Positions 29,152-38,919 of a DNA stretch of 64,000 nt are shown one piece after another. The DNA comes from Rhodopseudomonas palustris (GTDB lineage Bacteria > Pseudomonadota > Alphaproteobacteria > Rhizobiales > Xanthobacteraceae). The DNA is taken from positions 3,758,501 through 3,822,500 of the forward strand of contig NZ_CP140155.1 of the NCBI RefSeq assembly GCF_034479375.1. The letters are read 5' to 3'. The notes under the pieces were generated by a model that was not told the origin of the DNA, did not search any database, and saw only the letters and a program-made list of their open reading frames with translations. A program made the position numbers and the translations under genes. Positions within the stretch are counted from its first letter, which is position 1. Every line of letters begins with the position of its first letter.

Positions 29152-29418
29152 TCAGTGGACGCTGACGGCCTGCAGCTCCTGGCTCCAGGCATTGGCGACC
29201 GCGGCCTCGCGGCTGTCGGTCAACATGATCGGCGTGCCGTCTGCCGAATGCAGCGCGAACAGCTTGATGCCCGGCGCGATATGCGGCGCTTGCGGGAACA
29301 GCCCGGGGACATCCTCCGAACGAATCTGCTTCACATAGGCGATGTGACCTTCGCCCAGATGCGCCAGCGCTTCCGGCGTGACGCTGGCATTGTCGTGATT
29401 TGTGCCCATTCCAGTCAT
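29152..29418 (-). CDS. DUF1150 family protein
   Basis: A small protein of 88 residues with the DUF1150 pattern (EGHIAYVKQI, then APGIKLFALHSADGTPIMLTDSREAAVANAW). The family is common beside small heat-shock protein genes in alphaproteobacteria; its function is unknown. Here it is encoded 50 bases downstream of hsp20 on the same strand, so heat-induced co-expression is likely. Confidence 0.85.
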   Translation of the reverse strand: MTGMGTNHDNASVTPEALAHLGEGHIAYVKQIRSEDVPGLFPQAPHIAPGIKLFALHSADGTPIMLTDSREAAVANAWSQELQAVSVH

Positions 29419-29468
29419 GGTCTCGACTCCTCTGTCAGACTAAGCGGTCGAGTCCGCTACTCGTTCCA

Positions 29469-29894
29469 TTATTCATGTTCCGTGATGGCGATTGTCTTAA
29501 TGACCCGCTCCGGCTCCGGCCGGACCAGATCGACGGACAACAACCCGTTCTTCAAATCCGCGCCCAGCACCTGCATCCCTTCCGCCAGCACGAAGGTGCG
29601 CTGGAAGTGTCGCGCGGCGATGCCGCGATGGATGTATTGCCGGGTCTTGTCATCCTGCTGCCGGCCCCTGATGACGAGTTGATTTTCCTCAATCGTGACA
29701 TCGAGTTGATCGCGGGTAAAACCCGCCACCGCGAGCGTGATCCGGAGTCTTTCCGGATCGCCGTTGCCGCGCTCGCAACGCTCGATGTTGTAGGGAGGAT
29801 ACCCGTCGGCACCTTTCACGACGCGGTCGAGCGCACGCTCGATCTCGTCGAATCCCAGCAGAAAGGGACTTGATAACGAAGGAACACGAGACAT
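29469..29894 (-). CDS. Small heat-shock protein (Hsp20/IbpA family)
   Basis: An ATP-independent holdase chaperone of 141 residues. The alpha-crystallin domain runs from about YPPYNIERCE (residue 32) to the end, with the conserved LRITLAVAGF and GADLKNGLLSVDL blocks; the C-terminal IxI-like motif is IKTIAI. The ATG at 29894 is preferred over a GTG directly before it because it is correctly spaced from AGAGGA. Directly upstream lies a hairpin with the ROSE-element signature, which would keep translation low at normal temperature. Confidence 0.92.
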   Translation of the reverse strand: MSRVPSLSSPFLLGFDEIERALDRVVKGADGYPPYNIERCERGNGDPERLRITLAVAGFTRDQLDVTIEENQLVIRGRQQDDKTRQYIHRGIAARHFQRTFVLAEGMQVLGADLKNGLLSVDLVRPEPERVIKTIAITEHE

Positions 29895-29943
29895 CACAAA
29901 GTCCTCTCGAAGCGACTTTGAGGGGGTCCTTTACGGCACCCCT
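29895..29943 (-). promoter_or_regulatory. ROSE-like RNA thermometer in the hsp20 leader
   Basis: Read on the minus strand, the leader contains AAAG-UCGCU, a short loop (UCGAG), then AGGA-CUUU. The UCGCU box pairs with the AGGA Shine-Dalgarno core leaving one G unpaired, which is the known U(U/C)GCU signature of ROSE elements; AAAG and CUUU extend the stem. The hairpin spans 29897-29920. A second hairpin (AGGGGU with ACCCC(C)U) lies just upstream at 29921-29943. ROSE elements melt at heat-shock temperature and expose the ribosome-binding site. Confidence 0.8.
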
Positions 29944-30036
29944 GACCGTCCGGCACCGCGCCGTCCGGTCCAACCCAATATGGGCAATGCACCACAAGTC
30001 TTCAAGAAGGCCGAAACAATGCAATCGGCCAATGGG

Positions 30037-31137
30037 TTAGACCCCAACCTCGATGCGGCGCCGGCCGTCGGCGCTGAACAGGTGCAAATGTTGCGGCAAA
30101 GCCGTGGCAAACATGCGATCGCCGACCGCCGGCGCATCCTGGCCCGGAACCCGGACGATGATGTCGTCCGGGGGCAGCTCTCCCGGCTTGCTGCTGATCG
30201 CGGTCGGGTCGCCACCGCGCGACCGGGTCCCGTAGATGAAGGTCTCCGGCCCGACCCGCTCGATCGCCTCGACCGTGAGGTCGAGCGTGAGCCGGTCGGA
30301 CGCCGCAGGCTCCCGTGAGATCACCAGGTCCTCGGGGCGGACGCCGAGAATGCCGGCCCCGGTCGCCGCGTTGCCGAACCGGGCGCGCACGCCATCGGCG
30401 TCGAGCGGCATCAGGTTCATCGGCGGCGCGCCGATGAAGGAGGCGACGAAGGTGGTCGCGGGCTTCGCATAGATGTCGAGCGGCGAGCCGATCTGCTCGA
30501 CCTCGCCGGCATTCATCACCACCAGAATATCGGCCAGCGTCATCGCCTCGAGCTGATCGTGGGTGACGTAGATCGCGGTGGTGCTGAGCCGGCGCTGCAG
30601 CTTGCGGATCTCGACCCGCATCGCCACCCGCAGCTTGGCGTCGAGATTGGACAACGGCTCGTCGAACAGGAACACTTTGGGCTGGCGCACGATGGCGCGG
30701 CCCATCGCGACGCGCTGGCGCTGGCCGCCGGAGAGTTGCCGCGGCTTGCGGTCGAGCATCGCGCCGATCTCGAGAATCCGCGCCGCCTCCTGCACCCGCG
30801 CCTCGATCTCGGGCTTCGGCATGCCGCGATTGCGCAGGCCGTAGGCCATGTTGTTGTAGACGCTCATATGCGGATACAGCGCGTAGTTCTGGAACACCAT
30901 CGCGATGTCGCGGTCGGCCGGCTCGATCTGGTTGACGATCCGGCCGCCGATCTCGATCTCGCCGGCGGTGATGGTCTCCAGTCCCGCCACCATCCGCAGC
31001 AGCGTGGACTTGCCGCAACCGGAGGGGCCGACCAGCACGCAGAACTGGCCGTCGCCGACCTCGAAATCGACGCCCTTGATGGCCTCGAAGCCGCCCGGAT
31101 AGGTCTTGCGGACGTTGCGCAGAACGACGTTGGCCAC
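30037..31137 (-). CDS. ugpC: sn-glycerol-3-phosphate ABC transporter ATP-binding protein UgpC
   Basis: ATPase of a sugar/polyol-type importer, 366 residues. Walker A (GPSGCGKST), the signature ([15 protein letters not shown]), Walker B ([13 protein letters not shown]) and the switch His (VTHDQLEAM) are present, followed by a C-terminal TOBE-like regulatory domain (GVRPEDLVI). It is the last gene of the ugpB-A-E-C operon. The substrate is inferred from the UgpB partner, since the ATPases of this subfamily are interchangeable. Confidence 0.92.
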   Translation of the reverse strand: MANVVLRNVRKTYPGGFEAIKGVDFEVGDGQFCVLVGPSGCGKSTLLRMVAGLETITAGEIEIGGRIVNQIEPADRDIAMVFQNYALYPHMSVYNNMAYGLRNRGMPKPEIEARVQEAARILEIGAMLDRKPRQLSGGQRQRVAMGRAIVRQPKVFLFDEPLSNLDAKLRVAMRVEIRKLQRRLSTTAIYVTHDQLEAMTLADILVVMNAGEVEQIGSPLDIYAKPATTFVASFIGAPPMNLMPLDADGVRARFGNAATGAGILGVRPEDLVISREPAASDRLTLDLTVEAIERVGPETFIYGTRSRGGDPTAISSKPGELPPDDIIVRVPGQDAPAVGDRMFATALPQHLHLFSADGRRRIEVGV

Positions 31138-31141
31138 GATG

Positions 31142-31990
31142 CTACTTCTCCGTCTCGACCAGTCCGCGCACGAACAGTTTCTGCATCAGCACCACCACGG
31201 CGACCGGCGGCAGCATCGCCAGGATCGCGGTCGCCATCACCACCGGCCACTCGGTCAGCGCGTCCGACGTCACGATCATCTTGCGGATGCCGATCTGGAT
31301 GGTCTGCATGTCGTCGCGCGTGGTGATCAGCAGCGGCCACAGATACTGGTTCCAGCCGAGAATGAACAGGATCACGAACAGCGCCGCCATGTTGGTGCGC
31401 GACAGCGGCAGCAGCGTATCCCAGAAGAACCGGAACGGCCCGGCGCCGTCGATCCGCGACGCCTCCAGCAATTCGTCCGGCACCGTCATGAAGAACTGCC
31501 GGAACAGCAGCGTCGCGGTGGCGGACGCGATCAGCGGCAGCGTCAACCCGGCGTAGCTGTCCAGCAGATTGAGGTCGGCGACGATCTTGTAGGTCGGATA
31601 GATCCGGACCTCGACCGGCAGCATCAATGTAATGAAGATCAGCCAGAAGATCGTCATCCGGAACGGAAACCGGAAATACACGATCGCATAGGCCGAAATC
31701 AGCGAGATCGCGATCTTGCCGACCGCGATCAGCATCGCCATCACGAAGGAGTTGAACAGCATGGTGCCGACCGGCTCGCGGGTGGTGCCCGAGGTGCCGA
31801 CGAACAGCGTCTGGTAGTAGGTTTCGAGGAAACGGTCGCCCGGCAGCAGCGACATCTGGCCGTTGGCGATGGTGGCGTTGTCCTGGGTCGAGGCGACGAA
31901 GGCGATGTAGACCGGGAACGCCACGATCAGCACGCCGGCCCACAGGATCAGATGCGGCAGCAGGTTTCCGAATCTGCGGTGCTCGACCAT
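31142..31990 (-). CDS. ugpE: sn-glycerol-3-phosphate ABC transporter permease UgpE
   Basis: A 282-residue inner-membrane permease with six predicted helices. The EAA loop that docks to UgpC is [20 protein letters not shown]. The true start is the ATG at 31990 (MVEHRRFG), which overlaps the ugpA stop in an ATGA arrangement; the much longer frame that continues through ugpA is an artefact. It forms a heterodimer with UgpA. Confidence 0.92.
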   Translation of the reverse strand: MVEHRRFGNLLPHLILWAGVLIVAFPVYIAFVASTQDNATIANGQMSLLPGDRFLETYYQTLFVGTSGTTREPVGTMLFNSFVMAMLIAVGKIAISLISAYAIVYFRFPFRMTIFWLIFITLMLPVEVRIYPTYKIVADLNLLDSYAGLTLPLIASATATLLFRQFFMTVPDELLEASRIDGAGPFRFFWDTLLPLSRTNMAALFVILFILGWNQYLWPLLITTRDDMQTIQIGIRKMIVTSDALTEWPVVMATAILAMLPPVAVVVLMQKLFVRGLVETEK

Positions 31991-32871
31991 CAGTAGTTGA
32001 CCTTGCGCTCGACGAAGCGGAACTGGAACGCGGTGAGTGCGATCACGATGCCCATCAGGATCACCGACTGCGCCGCCGAGCTGCCGAGATTGCCGCCGAG
32101 CAGCCCATCGCTGTAGACCTTGTAGACCAGCGTTTCGGTGGCCTTGGCGGGGCCGCCGCGGGTCATGGTGTCGATGATGCCGAAGGTTTCGAAGAACGCG
32201 TAGACGATGTTGACGACGATCAGGAAGAAGATCGTCGGCGACAGCAGCGGGAAGATGATGGTCCAGAACCGCCGCATCGGCCGCGCGCCGTCGATCGCCG
32301 CCGCCTCGATCACGCTGCCCGGAATCGCCTGCAGCCCGGCGAGGAAGAACAGGAAATTGTAGGAGATCTGCTTCCATGCCGCCGCGAGGATGATCAGCGT
32401 CGCCGCCTGGTTGCCGTCGAGCAGCGGATTCCAGTCGACGCCGAGCGCGCGGAGGCCATGGGCGATGACGCCGAGCGACGGGTTGAGCATGAAGATCCAC
32501 AACACGCCGACCACCGGCGGCGCCACCGCATAGGGCCAGATCAGCAGCGTGCGATAGAACATCGAGCCGCGCAGCGGCCGGTCCGCCATCACGGCGAGCA
32601 GCAGTGCCAGCGACAGCGACGACACCGCGATCGCTATCGAAAACAGGAAGGTCCGCAGGATCGCGCTGAAATAGTCCGGGTCGCTCAGCAGTTCCTGGTA
32701 GTTCTCGAACCAGACGAAAGTGGTCGACAGCCCGAACGCATCCTGCAGCAGGAACGACTGGATCACCGCCTGCAGGGCCGGCCAATAGAAGAACACCAGC
32801 ACCACCGCGAGCTGCGGCAGCACCAGCCAATAAGGCAGGAATTTCGACCGGAAGACGGACTGCTTCTGCAT
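31990..32871 (-). CDS. ugpA: sn-glycerol-3-phosphate ABC transporter permease UgpA
   Basis: A 293-residue permease with six predicted helices beginning with [21 protein letters not shown]. The EAA docking motif is around residues 190-210 ([18 protein letters not shown]). The ATG at 32871 lies only two bases after the stop of the inserted DUF559 gene, so its translation may now depend on that gene or on the repeat-rich leader. UgpE overlaps its stop. Confidence 0.93.
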   Translation of the reverse strand: MQKQSVFRSKFLPYWLVLPQLAVVLVFFYWPALQAVIQSFLLQDAFGLSTTFVWFENYQELLSDPDYFSAILRTFLFSIAIAVSSLSLALLLAVMADRPLRGSMFYRTLLIWPYAVAPPVVGVLWIFMLNPSLGVIAHGLRALGVDWNPLLDGNQAATLIILAAAWKQISYNFLFFLAGLQAIPGSVIEAAAIDGARPMRRFWTIIFPLLSPTIFFLIVVNIVYAFFETFGIIDTMTRGGPAKATETLVYKVYSDGLLGGNLGSSAAQSVILMGIVIALTAFQFRFVERKVNY

Positions 32872-32873
32872 GA

Positions 32874-33269
32874 TCAGCTCCCCTCCCCCCGCTCTTGCGG
32901 CGGGGAGGGGTCGGGGGTGGGGGGAGCCGCGCGCACGGCGTCTACGATGGTCTGCATAACGCCGTCGATGTTCTGGAGGACATCGTTATTCCATAAACGC
33001 AATACGCGATAGCCCGCCGCCTCGAGATAGTCCGTTCGAACGACATCGGCGGCCGATCCGTCGTGTTGGCCGCCGTCGATTTCGATGACGAGGCGGAGCG
33101 CATGGCAGGCGAAATCCGCGTAATAGGGGCCGATCGTCGCTTGCCGGCGGAAATGAGCCTCGGCAAAGCCCGGTCGACGCAGACGCTGCCACAACTTCCG
33201 CTCGGCGTCCGTCGGATTTCGACGGAAACTCCGCGCTCGCTGGATCCGCTGATCGACTGTGCGCGCCAT
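32874..33269 (-). CDS. DUF559 (Vsr-like endonuclease fold) protein inserted in the ugp operon
   Basis: A protein of 131 residues. The pattern [44 protein letters not shown] and [13 protein letters not shown] is that of DUF559 proteins, which share the very-short-patch-repair nuclease fold. A precise function is not known. The ATG at 33269 (MARTVDQR) is chosen; an upstream extension to 33347 only translates a GC-rich repeat. The last residues ([16 protein letters not shown]) are themselves encoded by the other repeat arm. The gene separates ugpB from ugpA, where no gene is expected, and so looks like an inserted cassette. Confidence 0.85.
   Translation of the reverse strand: MARTVDQRIQRARSFRRNPTDAERKLWQRLRRPGFAEAHFRRQATIGPYYADFACHALRLVIEIDGGQHDGSAADVVRTDYLEAAGYRVLRLWNNDVLQNIDGVMQTIVDAVRAAPPTPDPSPPQERGEGS
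32878..32927. repeat. Left arm of GC-rich inverted repeat around DUF559
   Basis: A C/G-rich unit containing CCGCTCTTGCGGCGGGGAGG. Its near-exact reverse complement is at 33286-33336. The centre can fold into a hairpin (CCCCGC...GCGGGG type). The same style of repeat, with CCCGCAAGNGCGGG centres, occurs at 50615-50656 and 50745-50785, so it is a dispersed family. Confidence 0.8.
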
Positions 33270-33285
33270 CGACGCCTGCCCCCGG

Positions 33286-33336
33286 CTCACCCCCCCACCC
33301 CCGCCCCCTCCCCGCCGCAAGAGCGGGGGGAGGGGA
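33286..33336. repeat. Right arm of GC-rich inverted repeat around DUF559
   Basis: Reverse complement of the repeat at 32878-32927 with a few mismatches. Together the arms enclose the DUF559 gene exactly, leaving ugpB upstream and ugpA downstream. The 41 bases between this arm and the ugpB stop hold nothing else recognisable. Confidence 0.8.
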
Positions 33337-33377
33337 GAAGAGCCCACCCATGACAGTACGTGCAGGTTGCGGAGCGC

Positions 33378-34706
33378 TTACTTCACCGCGGTCTTTTCGA
33401 ACTGCCGCAGCATGGTGTTGCCGCGGGTGACGGCGGCGTCGAGGGCTTCCTTGGCGGTCTTCTTGCCGGCCAGCGCCTGCTCGATTTCCTCGGCCCAGAC
33501 GTCGCGGAGCTGCACCATGTTGCCGAGCCGAAGGCCGCGGGAGTTTTCGGTCGGCGGCTTGTTGGTCAGTTCCTTGATCGGGGTCTCGAGATAGGGCTGG
33601 TCGTTGTAGAAGCCGTCGGCCTTGGCCTTCTCGTAGGCGGCCCTGGTGATCGGCAGATAGCCCGACGCCTTGTGCACCGCGACCTGACGGTCGGTGTCGG
33701 ACAGGAAGGCGAGGAACCTGGCGACGCCCTTGTATTCGTCCGGCGTCTTGCCGCCCATCACCCACAGCGAGGCGCCGCCGATGATCGAGTTCTGCGGCGC
33801 GCCTTCGACGTCCGGGTAGTAGGGCATCGGCGCGTTGGTCCAGGCGAACTTGGCCTGCGACTTGACGTTGCCGAAGAAGCCCGACGAGGTCAGGAAGATC
33901 GGGCATTCGCCGGAGGTGAAGCGGCCCTCGCCGGTGTTGGTGCGGCCGGAGTAATCGTAGGTCTTGTCCTTCTGCAGCTCGATCAGCGTCTGGAGATGCT
34001 TGACCTGCACCGGGCCGTTGAACTCCAGCTTGGTGTCGAAACCGTCGAGGCCGTTGGCCTTGCTGGCCAGCGGCACATTGTGCCAGGCGGAAAGCTGCTC
34101 GAGATTGACCCAGGTGACCCAGGCAGTCGAGAAGCCGCAGGTGGCGTAGCCGGCAGCCTTCAGCTTCTTGGCATCCTCGAACACCTGCGGCCAGGTCTTC
34201 GGGACTTCGGCGATGCCGGCCTTCTTGAGGGCGTCGAGATTGACCCACATCACCGTCGAGGACGAGTTGAACGGGAACGACAGCATCTCGCCCTTGGAGG
34301 TCGAGTAGTAGCCGGTGATCGCCGGGAGGTAGGCGTTGGGATCGAATTTCTCGCCGGTCTCCTGCATCAGCTTGTAGACCGGCTTCACCGCGCCGGTCGC
34401 CGCCATCATGGTGGCGGTGCCGACCTCGAACACCTGCATGATGTGCGGCGCGTTGCCGGCGCGGAACGCCGCGATGCCGGCGTTCATGGTGTCGGCGTAG
34501 CTGCCCTTGTAGGTCGGGACGACCTTGTAGTCGCTCTGCGCGGCGTTGAATTCGTTGGCGAGCTTGACGACGACCTCGTTGTTGCCGCCGGTCATCGCAT
34601 GCCACCACTGGATCTCGGTCGCCGCCTGCGCCGGCACGGCGATCGCGAGCGTTGTGGCGATCGTCGTCGCCAGCGCGGTGGTCAGAGCTTTCAAACGGAA
34701 TGCCAT
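33378..34706 (-). CDS. ugpB: sn-glycerol-3-phosphate ABC transporter substrate-binding protein UgpB
   Basis: Periplasmic receptor of 442 residues that delivers glycerol-3-phosphate to UgpAE. A signal peptide ending in VPAQAA is clear. The mature start IQWWHAMTGGNNEVV, YKGSYADTMNAGIAAFR and APHIMQVFEVGTATMM are typical of UgpB and set it apart from general sugar-binding proteins. It is the first gene of the operon. The 254 bases upstream (34707-34960) should hold the promoter; I could not place it, and no PHO box was identified with confidence. Confidence 0.92.
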   Translation of the reverse strand: MAFRLKALTTALATTIATTLAIAVPAQAATEIQWWHAMTGGNNEVVVKLANEFNAAQSDYKVVPTYKGSYADTMNAGIAAFRAGNAPHIMQVFEVGTATMMAATGAVKPVYKLMQETGEKFDPNAYLPAITGYYSTSKGEMLSFPFNSSSTVMWVNLDALKKAGIAEVPKTWPQVFEDAKKLKAAGYATCGFSTAWVTWVNLEQLSAWHNVPLASKANGLDGFDTKLEFNGPVQVKHLQTLIELQKDKTYDYSGRTNTGEGRFTSGECPIFLTSSGFFGNVKSQAKFAWTNAPMPYYPDVEGAPQNSIIGGASLWVMGGKTPDEYKGVARFLAFLSDTDRQVAVHKASGYLPITRAAYEKAKADGFYNDQPYLETPIKELTNKPPTENSRGLRLGNMVQLRDVWAEEIEQALAGKKTAKEALDAAVTRGNTMLRQFEKTAVK

Positions 34707-34960
34707 CGTGAACCTCCCAGTTCGACCGTCATCTAAATGTGGCGCGCGTTAGCAGCGCTGAATGACAGACACATGACCGTATACAGCGGCCGGACCGTAG
34801 GGGGGAAGCGGATCACCTGACTAGTTGTAAAACGGTGGAAGCGGCTGCTGACTGTTCCATTCGGCGTTGCAGCACGGCCGTGATCGGGTCCCAGGTTCGG
34901 ACAGTACCTGGCGCGCGGTGACTGCGGGCGCCGTGGCGCCCGCAGCAGAACCGTCTCGTC

Positions 34961-36166
34961 TCAGCGCTTGCGTTCCGGCCCGCTGACGATGCCGTCGGCC
35001 ACGAGCTTCGAGACCTCGTCCGGCGTGTAGCCGAATTCGCCCAGCACCTCGCCGGCGTGCTGACTGAAGGTCGGCGGTATGTGGCGCAGGCTGGCCTTGG
35101 TGCGGTCGAACCGGATCGGCGAGGCGATGCCCTTGTACCAATCCTTCTCGATGATATCGCCGCGGGCCTTGACGTGCTCGCTGGCCAGCGCCTTGTCGAT
35201 CGCCTGCACCGGGCCGGCCGGCAGCCCGGCGGCGAGCAGCTTGCGGCACAGCGGCTCGGCGTCGTGCTGGGTCAGGATCGCCTCCAGCTCCGCGCGCAGC
35301 GCCAGGCGGTTCTCGACGCGGTCGCGGTTGCGGGCGAAACGCGGATCGGTCCCCAGTTCCGGCCTGCCGAGTTCGCGGCACAGCTTGCGGAAGGTGCCGT
35401 CATTGCCGACGCCCATGAAGATGTTGCCGTCGCGCGCCGCGAACACCGAATACGGATAGAGGTTCGGATGTTCGTTGCCGGTGCGCGCCGGCGGCTTGCC
35501 GTGAATGAAGAAGTTCGCCGCGTGCGGATGCATGATGGCGAGTCCAGTCTCGAACAGGGTCGCCTCGACGAACTGACCGATTCCCGATTTCTGCCGCTCC
35601 AGCAGCGCCATCAGGATGCCCGTGCAGGCATAGAGCCCGGTCGCCATGTCGACCAATGCCACGCCGATGCGGGTCGGGCCGCTGTCCGGCGTGCCGGTCG
35701 ATTCCATCAGCCCGACCATCGACTGGATGATCGCGTCGTAGCCGGGGTGGCCGCCATGCGGACCGTCGCCGCCGAAGCCCGAAATCCGGCAATGCACGAG
35801 CTGCGGAAATTTCGCCCGCAGCACGTCGTTGCCGATGCCCCATTTGTCGAGCGTGCCCGGCTTGAAGTTCTCGATCATGACGTCGGCGTCTTCGAGCATC
35901 TTCATCAGCACGGCGCGGCCGCCCTCGGAGGCGAGGTCGAGACCGATCGAGCGCTTGTTGCGGTTGGTGCCGATGAAATATGCCGCGTCGTCATCGTGGA
36001 AGGGAGGGCCCCAGTCGCGGGTCTCGTCGCCGGCGGGCGGCTCGACCTTGATGACGTCGGCGCCGTGATCGGCGAGAATCTGGGTGCAATACGGGCCGCC
36101 GAGCACGCGCGACAGATCGATCACACGCAAACCGGCAATCGCGCCGGGCATCAGGGGAGAAGTCAT
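34961..36166 (-). CDS. Class III CoA-transferase (CaiB/BaiF family)
   Basis: Moves CoA between carboxylic acids; 401 residues. The family start (GLRVIDLSRVLGGPYCTQILADHGADVIKVE), the GDETRDWGPPF loop, NRNKRSIGLDL and the catalytic Asp in ALVDMATGLYA are all present. The substrates cannot be told from sequence (formyl-CoA, carnitine and succinyl/dicarboxylate types share these motifs). It lies upstream of ugpB but with a 254-base gap, so it is probably a separate unit. Confidence 0.9.
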   Translation of the reverse strand: MTSPLMPGAIAGLRVIDLSRVLGGPYCTQILADHGADVIKVEPPAGDETRDWGPPFHDDDAAYFIGTNRNKRSIGLDLASEGGRAVLMKMLEDADVMIENFKPGTLDKWGIGNDVLRAKFPQLVHCRISGFGGDGPHGGHPGYDAIIQSMVGLMESTGTPDSGPTRIGVALVDMATGLYACTGILMALLERQKSGIGQFVEATLFETGLAIMHPHAANFFIHGKPPARTGNEHPNLYPYSVFAARDGNIFMGVGNDGTFRKLCRELGRPELGTDPRFARNRDRVENRLALRAELEAILTQHDAEPLCRKLLAAGLPAGPVQAIDKALASEHVKARGDIIEKDWYKGIASPIRFDRTKASLRHIPPTFSQHAGEVLGEFGYTPDEVSKLVADGIVSGPERKR

Positions 36167-36176
36167 GAGGGCTTTC

Positions 36177-36443
36177 TTATTGAAGCTTTGCGGGAGGCGG
36201 AGGACAGAGCCGCTTGTTGGCGAATGCTCTGCCGGAATGGGACTTCAGATAGTGTTCGAACTCCAGCGCCTGGAATTTGTCCGGGAAGGCGCCGTACCAA
36301 CACAGTTCCCAAGGCATGAACTTCGAGGTGTGCGGCGACCTTCCGGTATTGTGATCCTTGATCCGCATTTTTAGATCGGCTGTCGCCCCCGTGTAAACCT
36401 GATCGCGATGGCTGAGGCTGCGGATGATGTAGACGTACCACAT
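36177..36443 (-). CDS. GIY-YIG nuclease-superfamily protein
   Basis: A single-domain protein of 88 residues. The GIY-YIG variant is WYVYIIRS followed by QVYTGATADLKMRIKDHNTG, with the Arg of the catalytic helix and a downstream Glu (ALEFEHYLKSHSGR). Such stand-alone domains are common in alphaproteobacteria; their targets are mostly unknown. It ends 10 bases before the CoA-transferase start on the same strand. Confidence 0.88.
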   Translation of the reverse strand: MWYVYIIRSLSHRDQVYTGATADLKMRIKDHNTGRSPHTSKFMPWELCWYGAFPDKFQALEFEHYLKSHSGRAFANKRLCPPPPAKLQ

Positions 36444-36590
36444 TCCCCACCTCCGCGATGATCGCGCAAGTTTCGAGCACGGCGCTCGCTTCGAAAGCCC
36501 CCCGCAAACGCCAAGCGGGGCTGATCCACGACAGGCACGTGGAGAACAGGCACGTGGAGATTAGATCAGAATCCGGGGGAATTGAACGGG
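36444..36590. other. Intergenic region upstream of the GIY-YIG gene
   Basis: Contains two near copies of CAGGCACGTGGAGA (about 36533 and 36549). No gene is visible. Together with the tandem repeats that follow it makes a 420-base stretch without protein genes up to the tRNA. Confidence 0.4.
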
Positions 36591-36859
36591 CAGCCCGTCT
36601 TCGCCTACGGCTTCGCCGGGCACCACGCTTCGCCAAGTGGCTTAGCGCGGCTGCGCCACGCGAAGCCTCAGTGTGCTGCGTTGCAGCCCGTCTTCGCCTA
36701 CGGCTTCGCCGGGCACCACGCTTCGCCAAGTGGCTTAGCGCGGCTGCGCCACGCGAAGCCTCAGTGTGCTGCGTTGCAGCCCGTCTTCGCCTACGGCTTC
36801 GCCGGGCACCACGCTTCGCCAAGTGGCTTAGCGCGGCTGCGCCACGCGAAGCCACTTGG
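36591..36859. repeat. Three tandem copies of a 93-bp unit
   Basis: Copies start at 36591, 36684 and 36777 and are essentially identical; the third breaks off at about 36852. Each unit contains ACCACGCTTCGCCAAGTGGC. After the third copy, the exact reverse complement of that sequence occupies 36851-36870 and runs into the 3' end of the tRNA gene, so a 20-bp hairpin can form (808-827 with 851-870). Open frames through the repeats on both strands encode repetitive peptides and are not real genes. Confidence 0.9.
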
Positions 36860-36866
36860 CGAAGCG

Positions 36867-36942
<76 letters not shown>

Positions 36943-37009
36943 TGAAGCCTGGGTGCGCGCGGACAAATCACCGCGCGCGGCATTCGTTGATCACAGATCG
37001 GCGACGATC

Positions 37010-37414
37010 TCAAGTCTCCTCATCGCCGGAAACGTCACCAATGATGTCGGTGACGTCTTCATCGCCTTCTTCTTCGTCGGCAATGAAGGTCGAATCGTCG
37101 TCGTCCTCGATCGATTCGTCGATCTCGATGTCGTCCTCGGACTCCGGAACGACGGCCTTGACCTTGCCGGTCTTCTCCTCGGCATCGGCCTCCTCGAGCG
37201 ACACCAGCTCTTCGGCCTCCATCGCCTCGGGCGCCTCGGCGGCGGCGGGAGCTGCGGCAGCGCGGGAATCGGCCCGGCTGCGCGACGCCACCACCGGCGC
37301 GATCGGCACGACTTCGCCGGTATAGGGCGAGATCACCGGAGTCTTGTTCAGATCGTAGAACTTTTTGCCTGTCACCGGGCAAATACGTTTGGTTCCGAGA
37401 TCGGATTTCGCCAC
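37010..37414 (-). CDS. TIGR02300 (FYDLN acid) family protein
   Basis: A protein of 134 residues. The N-terminus AKSDLGTKRICPVTGKKFYDLNKTPVISPYTGE is the family's zinc-ribbon-like domain, although here three of the four usual cysteines are replaced (CPVTG, then SPYTG). The rest is a very acidic tail (over 30 Asp/Glu). The GTG at 37414 gives the usual start; a longer frame to 37468 adds unlikely residues. Function unknown. It is divergent from aroA. Confidence 0.85.
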   Translation of the reverse strand: MAKSDLGTKRICPVTGKKFYDLNKTPVISPYTGEVVPIAPVVASRSRADSRAAAAPAAAEAPEAMEAEELVSLEEADAEEKTGKVKAVVPESEDDIEIDESIEDDDDSTFIADEEEGDEDVTDIIGDVSGDEET

Positions 37415-37560
37415 TTGTGCAACCTTGGGATTTCTTGAAAAACGGTGCTTCACTTGGCTAGTTGCCACGCTGCTGTCAATAGCGGTTTATGCGGAGCGGC
37501 GGCCGTGCGACGCGCGCGGCCGCAATTCGATCAGGCGCCCGGCGCGCAGGGGACCCCATC

Positions 37561-38898
37561 TTGAGCCATTCCGACCACACCTCGCCGCTCGAGGCGCGCA
37601 AAAGCGCGGCGCTGAGCGGGACCGCCCGCGTCCCCGGCGACAAGTCGATTTCCCACCGCGCGCTGATTCTCGGCGCGCTCGCGGTCGGCGAGACCCGGAT
37701 TTCCGGCCTGCTGGAAGGCGAGGACGTTCTCAATACCGCCAAGGCGATGCGGGCGCTGGGAGCGCGGGTCGAGCGCACCGGCGATTGCGCCTGGAGCGTC
37801 CATGGCGTCGGCGTCGCCGGCTTCGCGGAGCCCGCCGCGCCGCTCGATTTCGGCAATTCCGGCACCGGCTGCCGGCTGGCGATGGGCGCGGTGGCGGGCT
37901 CGCCGATCACCGCCACCTTCGACGGCGACGCCTCGCTGCGCTCGCGGCCGATGCGCCGGATCGTCGATCCGCTGGAGCAGATGGGCGCGCGGGTGACGCA
38001 GAGCGCCGAGGGCGGCCGGCTGCCGCTGACGCTGGCCGGCGCGCGCGATCCGCTGCCGATCACCTACCGTACCCCGGTGCCGTCGGCGCAGATCAAGTCT
38101 GCGGTGCTGCTGGCCGGTCTGTCGGCGCCGGGCGTCACCACCGTGATCGAGGCCGAGGCCAGCCGCGACCATACCGAGCTGATGCTGCAGCATTTCGGCG
38201 CCACGGTGGTGACCGAGCCGGAGGGCGCCCACGGCCGGAAGATTGCGCTGACCGGCCAGCCCGAGCTGCGCGGCGCCCCGGTGGTGGTGCCGGCCGACCC
38301 GTCCTCGGCGGCGTTCCCGATGGTCGCGGCGCTGATCGTGCCGGGTTCGGACGTGGTGCTGACCGAGGTGATGACCAATCCACTGCGCACCGGGCTGATC
38401 ACCACGCTGCGGGAGATGGGCGGCGCGATCGAGCAGAGCGAGACCCGCGGCGACAGCGGCGAGCCGATGGCGCAATTTCGGATTCGCGGTTCGCAATTGC
38501 GCGGCGTCGAGGTGCCGCCGGAGCGCGCGCCGTCGATGATCGACGAATATCTGGTGCTGGCGGTCGCGGCCGCCTTCGCCGAGGGCACCACGATCATGCG
38601 CGGCCTGCACGAGCTGCGGGTCAAGGAAAGCGACCGGCTGGAGGCGACCGCCGACATGCTGCGGGTCAACGGCGTCAAAGTCGAGATTTTGGGCGACGAT
38701 CTGATCGTCGAAGGCCGCGGCCAAGTGCCGGGCGGCGGGCTGGTGGCGACCCACATGGATCACCGCATCGCGATGTCGGCGCTGGTGATGGGGCTCGCGG
38801 CCGACAAGGCCGTGAAGGTCGACGACACCGCCTTCATCGCCACCAGCTTCCCGGACTTCGTCCCGATGATGCGGCGGCTCGGCGGCGAATTCGGCTGA
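37561..38898 (+). CDS. aroA: 3-phosphoshikimate 1-carboxyvinyltransferase (EPSP synthase) AroA
   Basis: Sixth step of the shikimate pathway: joins shikimate-3-phosphate and PEP. About 445 residues from a TTG start (the upstream in-frame ATG/GTG region to 37489 is unlike the family). The motifs [41 protein letters not shown] and [11 protein letters not shown] are present. The motif GNSGTGCR (alanine site replaced by G-T-G) may indicate a class II-like, glyphosate-tolerant enzyme, but I only infer this. It starts a core gene run towards cmk and rpsA. Confidence 0.94.
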   Translation: MSHSDHTSPLEARKSAALSGTARVPGDKSISHRALILGALAVGETRISGLLEGEDVLNTAKAMRALGARVERTGDCAWSVHGVGVAGFAEPAAPLDFGNSGTGCRLAMGAVAGSPITATFDGDASLRSRPMRRIVDPLEQMGARVTQSAEGGRLPLTLAGARDPLPITYRTPVPSAQIKSAVLLAGLSAPGVTTVIEAEASRDHTELMLQHFGATVVTEPEGAHGRKIALTGQPELRGAPVVVPADPSSAAFPMVAALIVPGSDVVLTEVMTNPLRTGLITTLREMGGAIEQSETRGDSGEPMAQFRIRGSQLRGVEVPPERAPSMIDEYLVLAVAAAFAEGTTIMRGLHELRVKESDRLEATADMLRVNGVKVEILGDDLIVEGRGQVPGGGLVATHMDHRIAMSALVMGLAADKAVKVDDTAFIATSFPDFVPMMRRLGGEFG

Positions 38899-38919
38899 AC
38901 GACGCTTCTGCGGGAAGCG

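Noticed and set aside
31142..32830. 562-residue version of UgpE
   Set aside because: The upstream part is a shadow of ugpA; the ATG at 31990 overlaps the ugpA stop and gives a normal permease.
33360..36319. Several 400-residue open frames opposite ugpB and the CoA-transferase
   Set aside because: These are antisense frames kept open by high GC; they lack domains and are rich in Arg, Gly and Ala.
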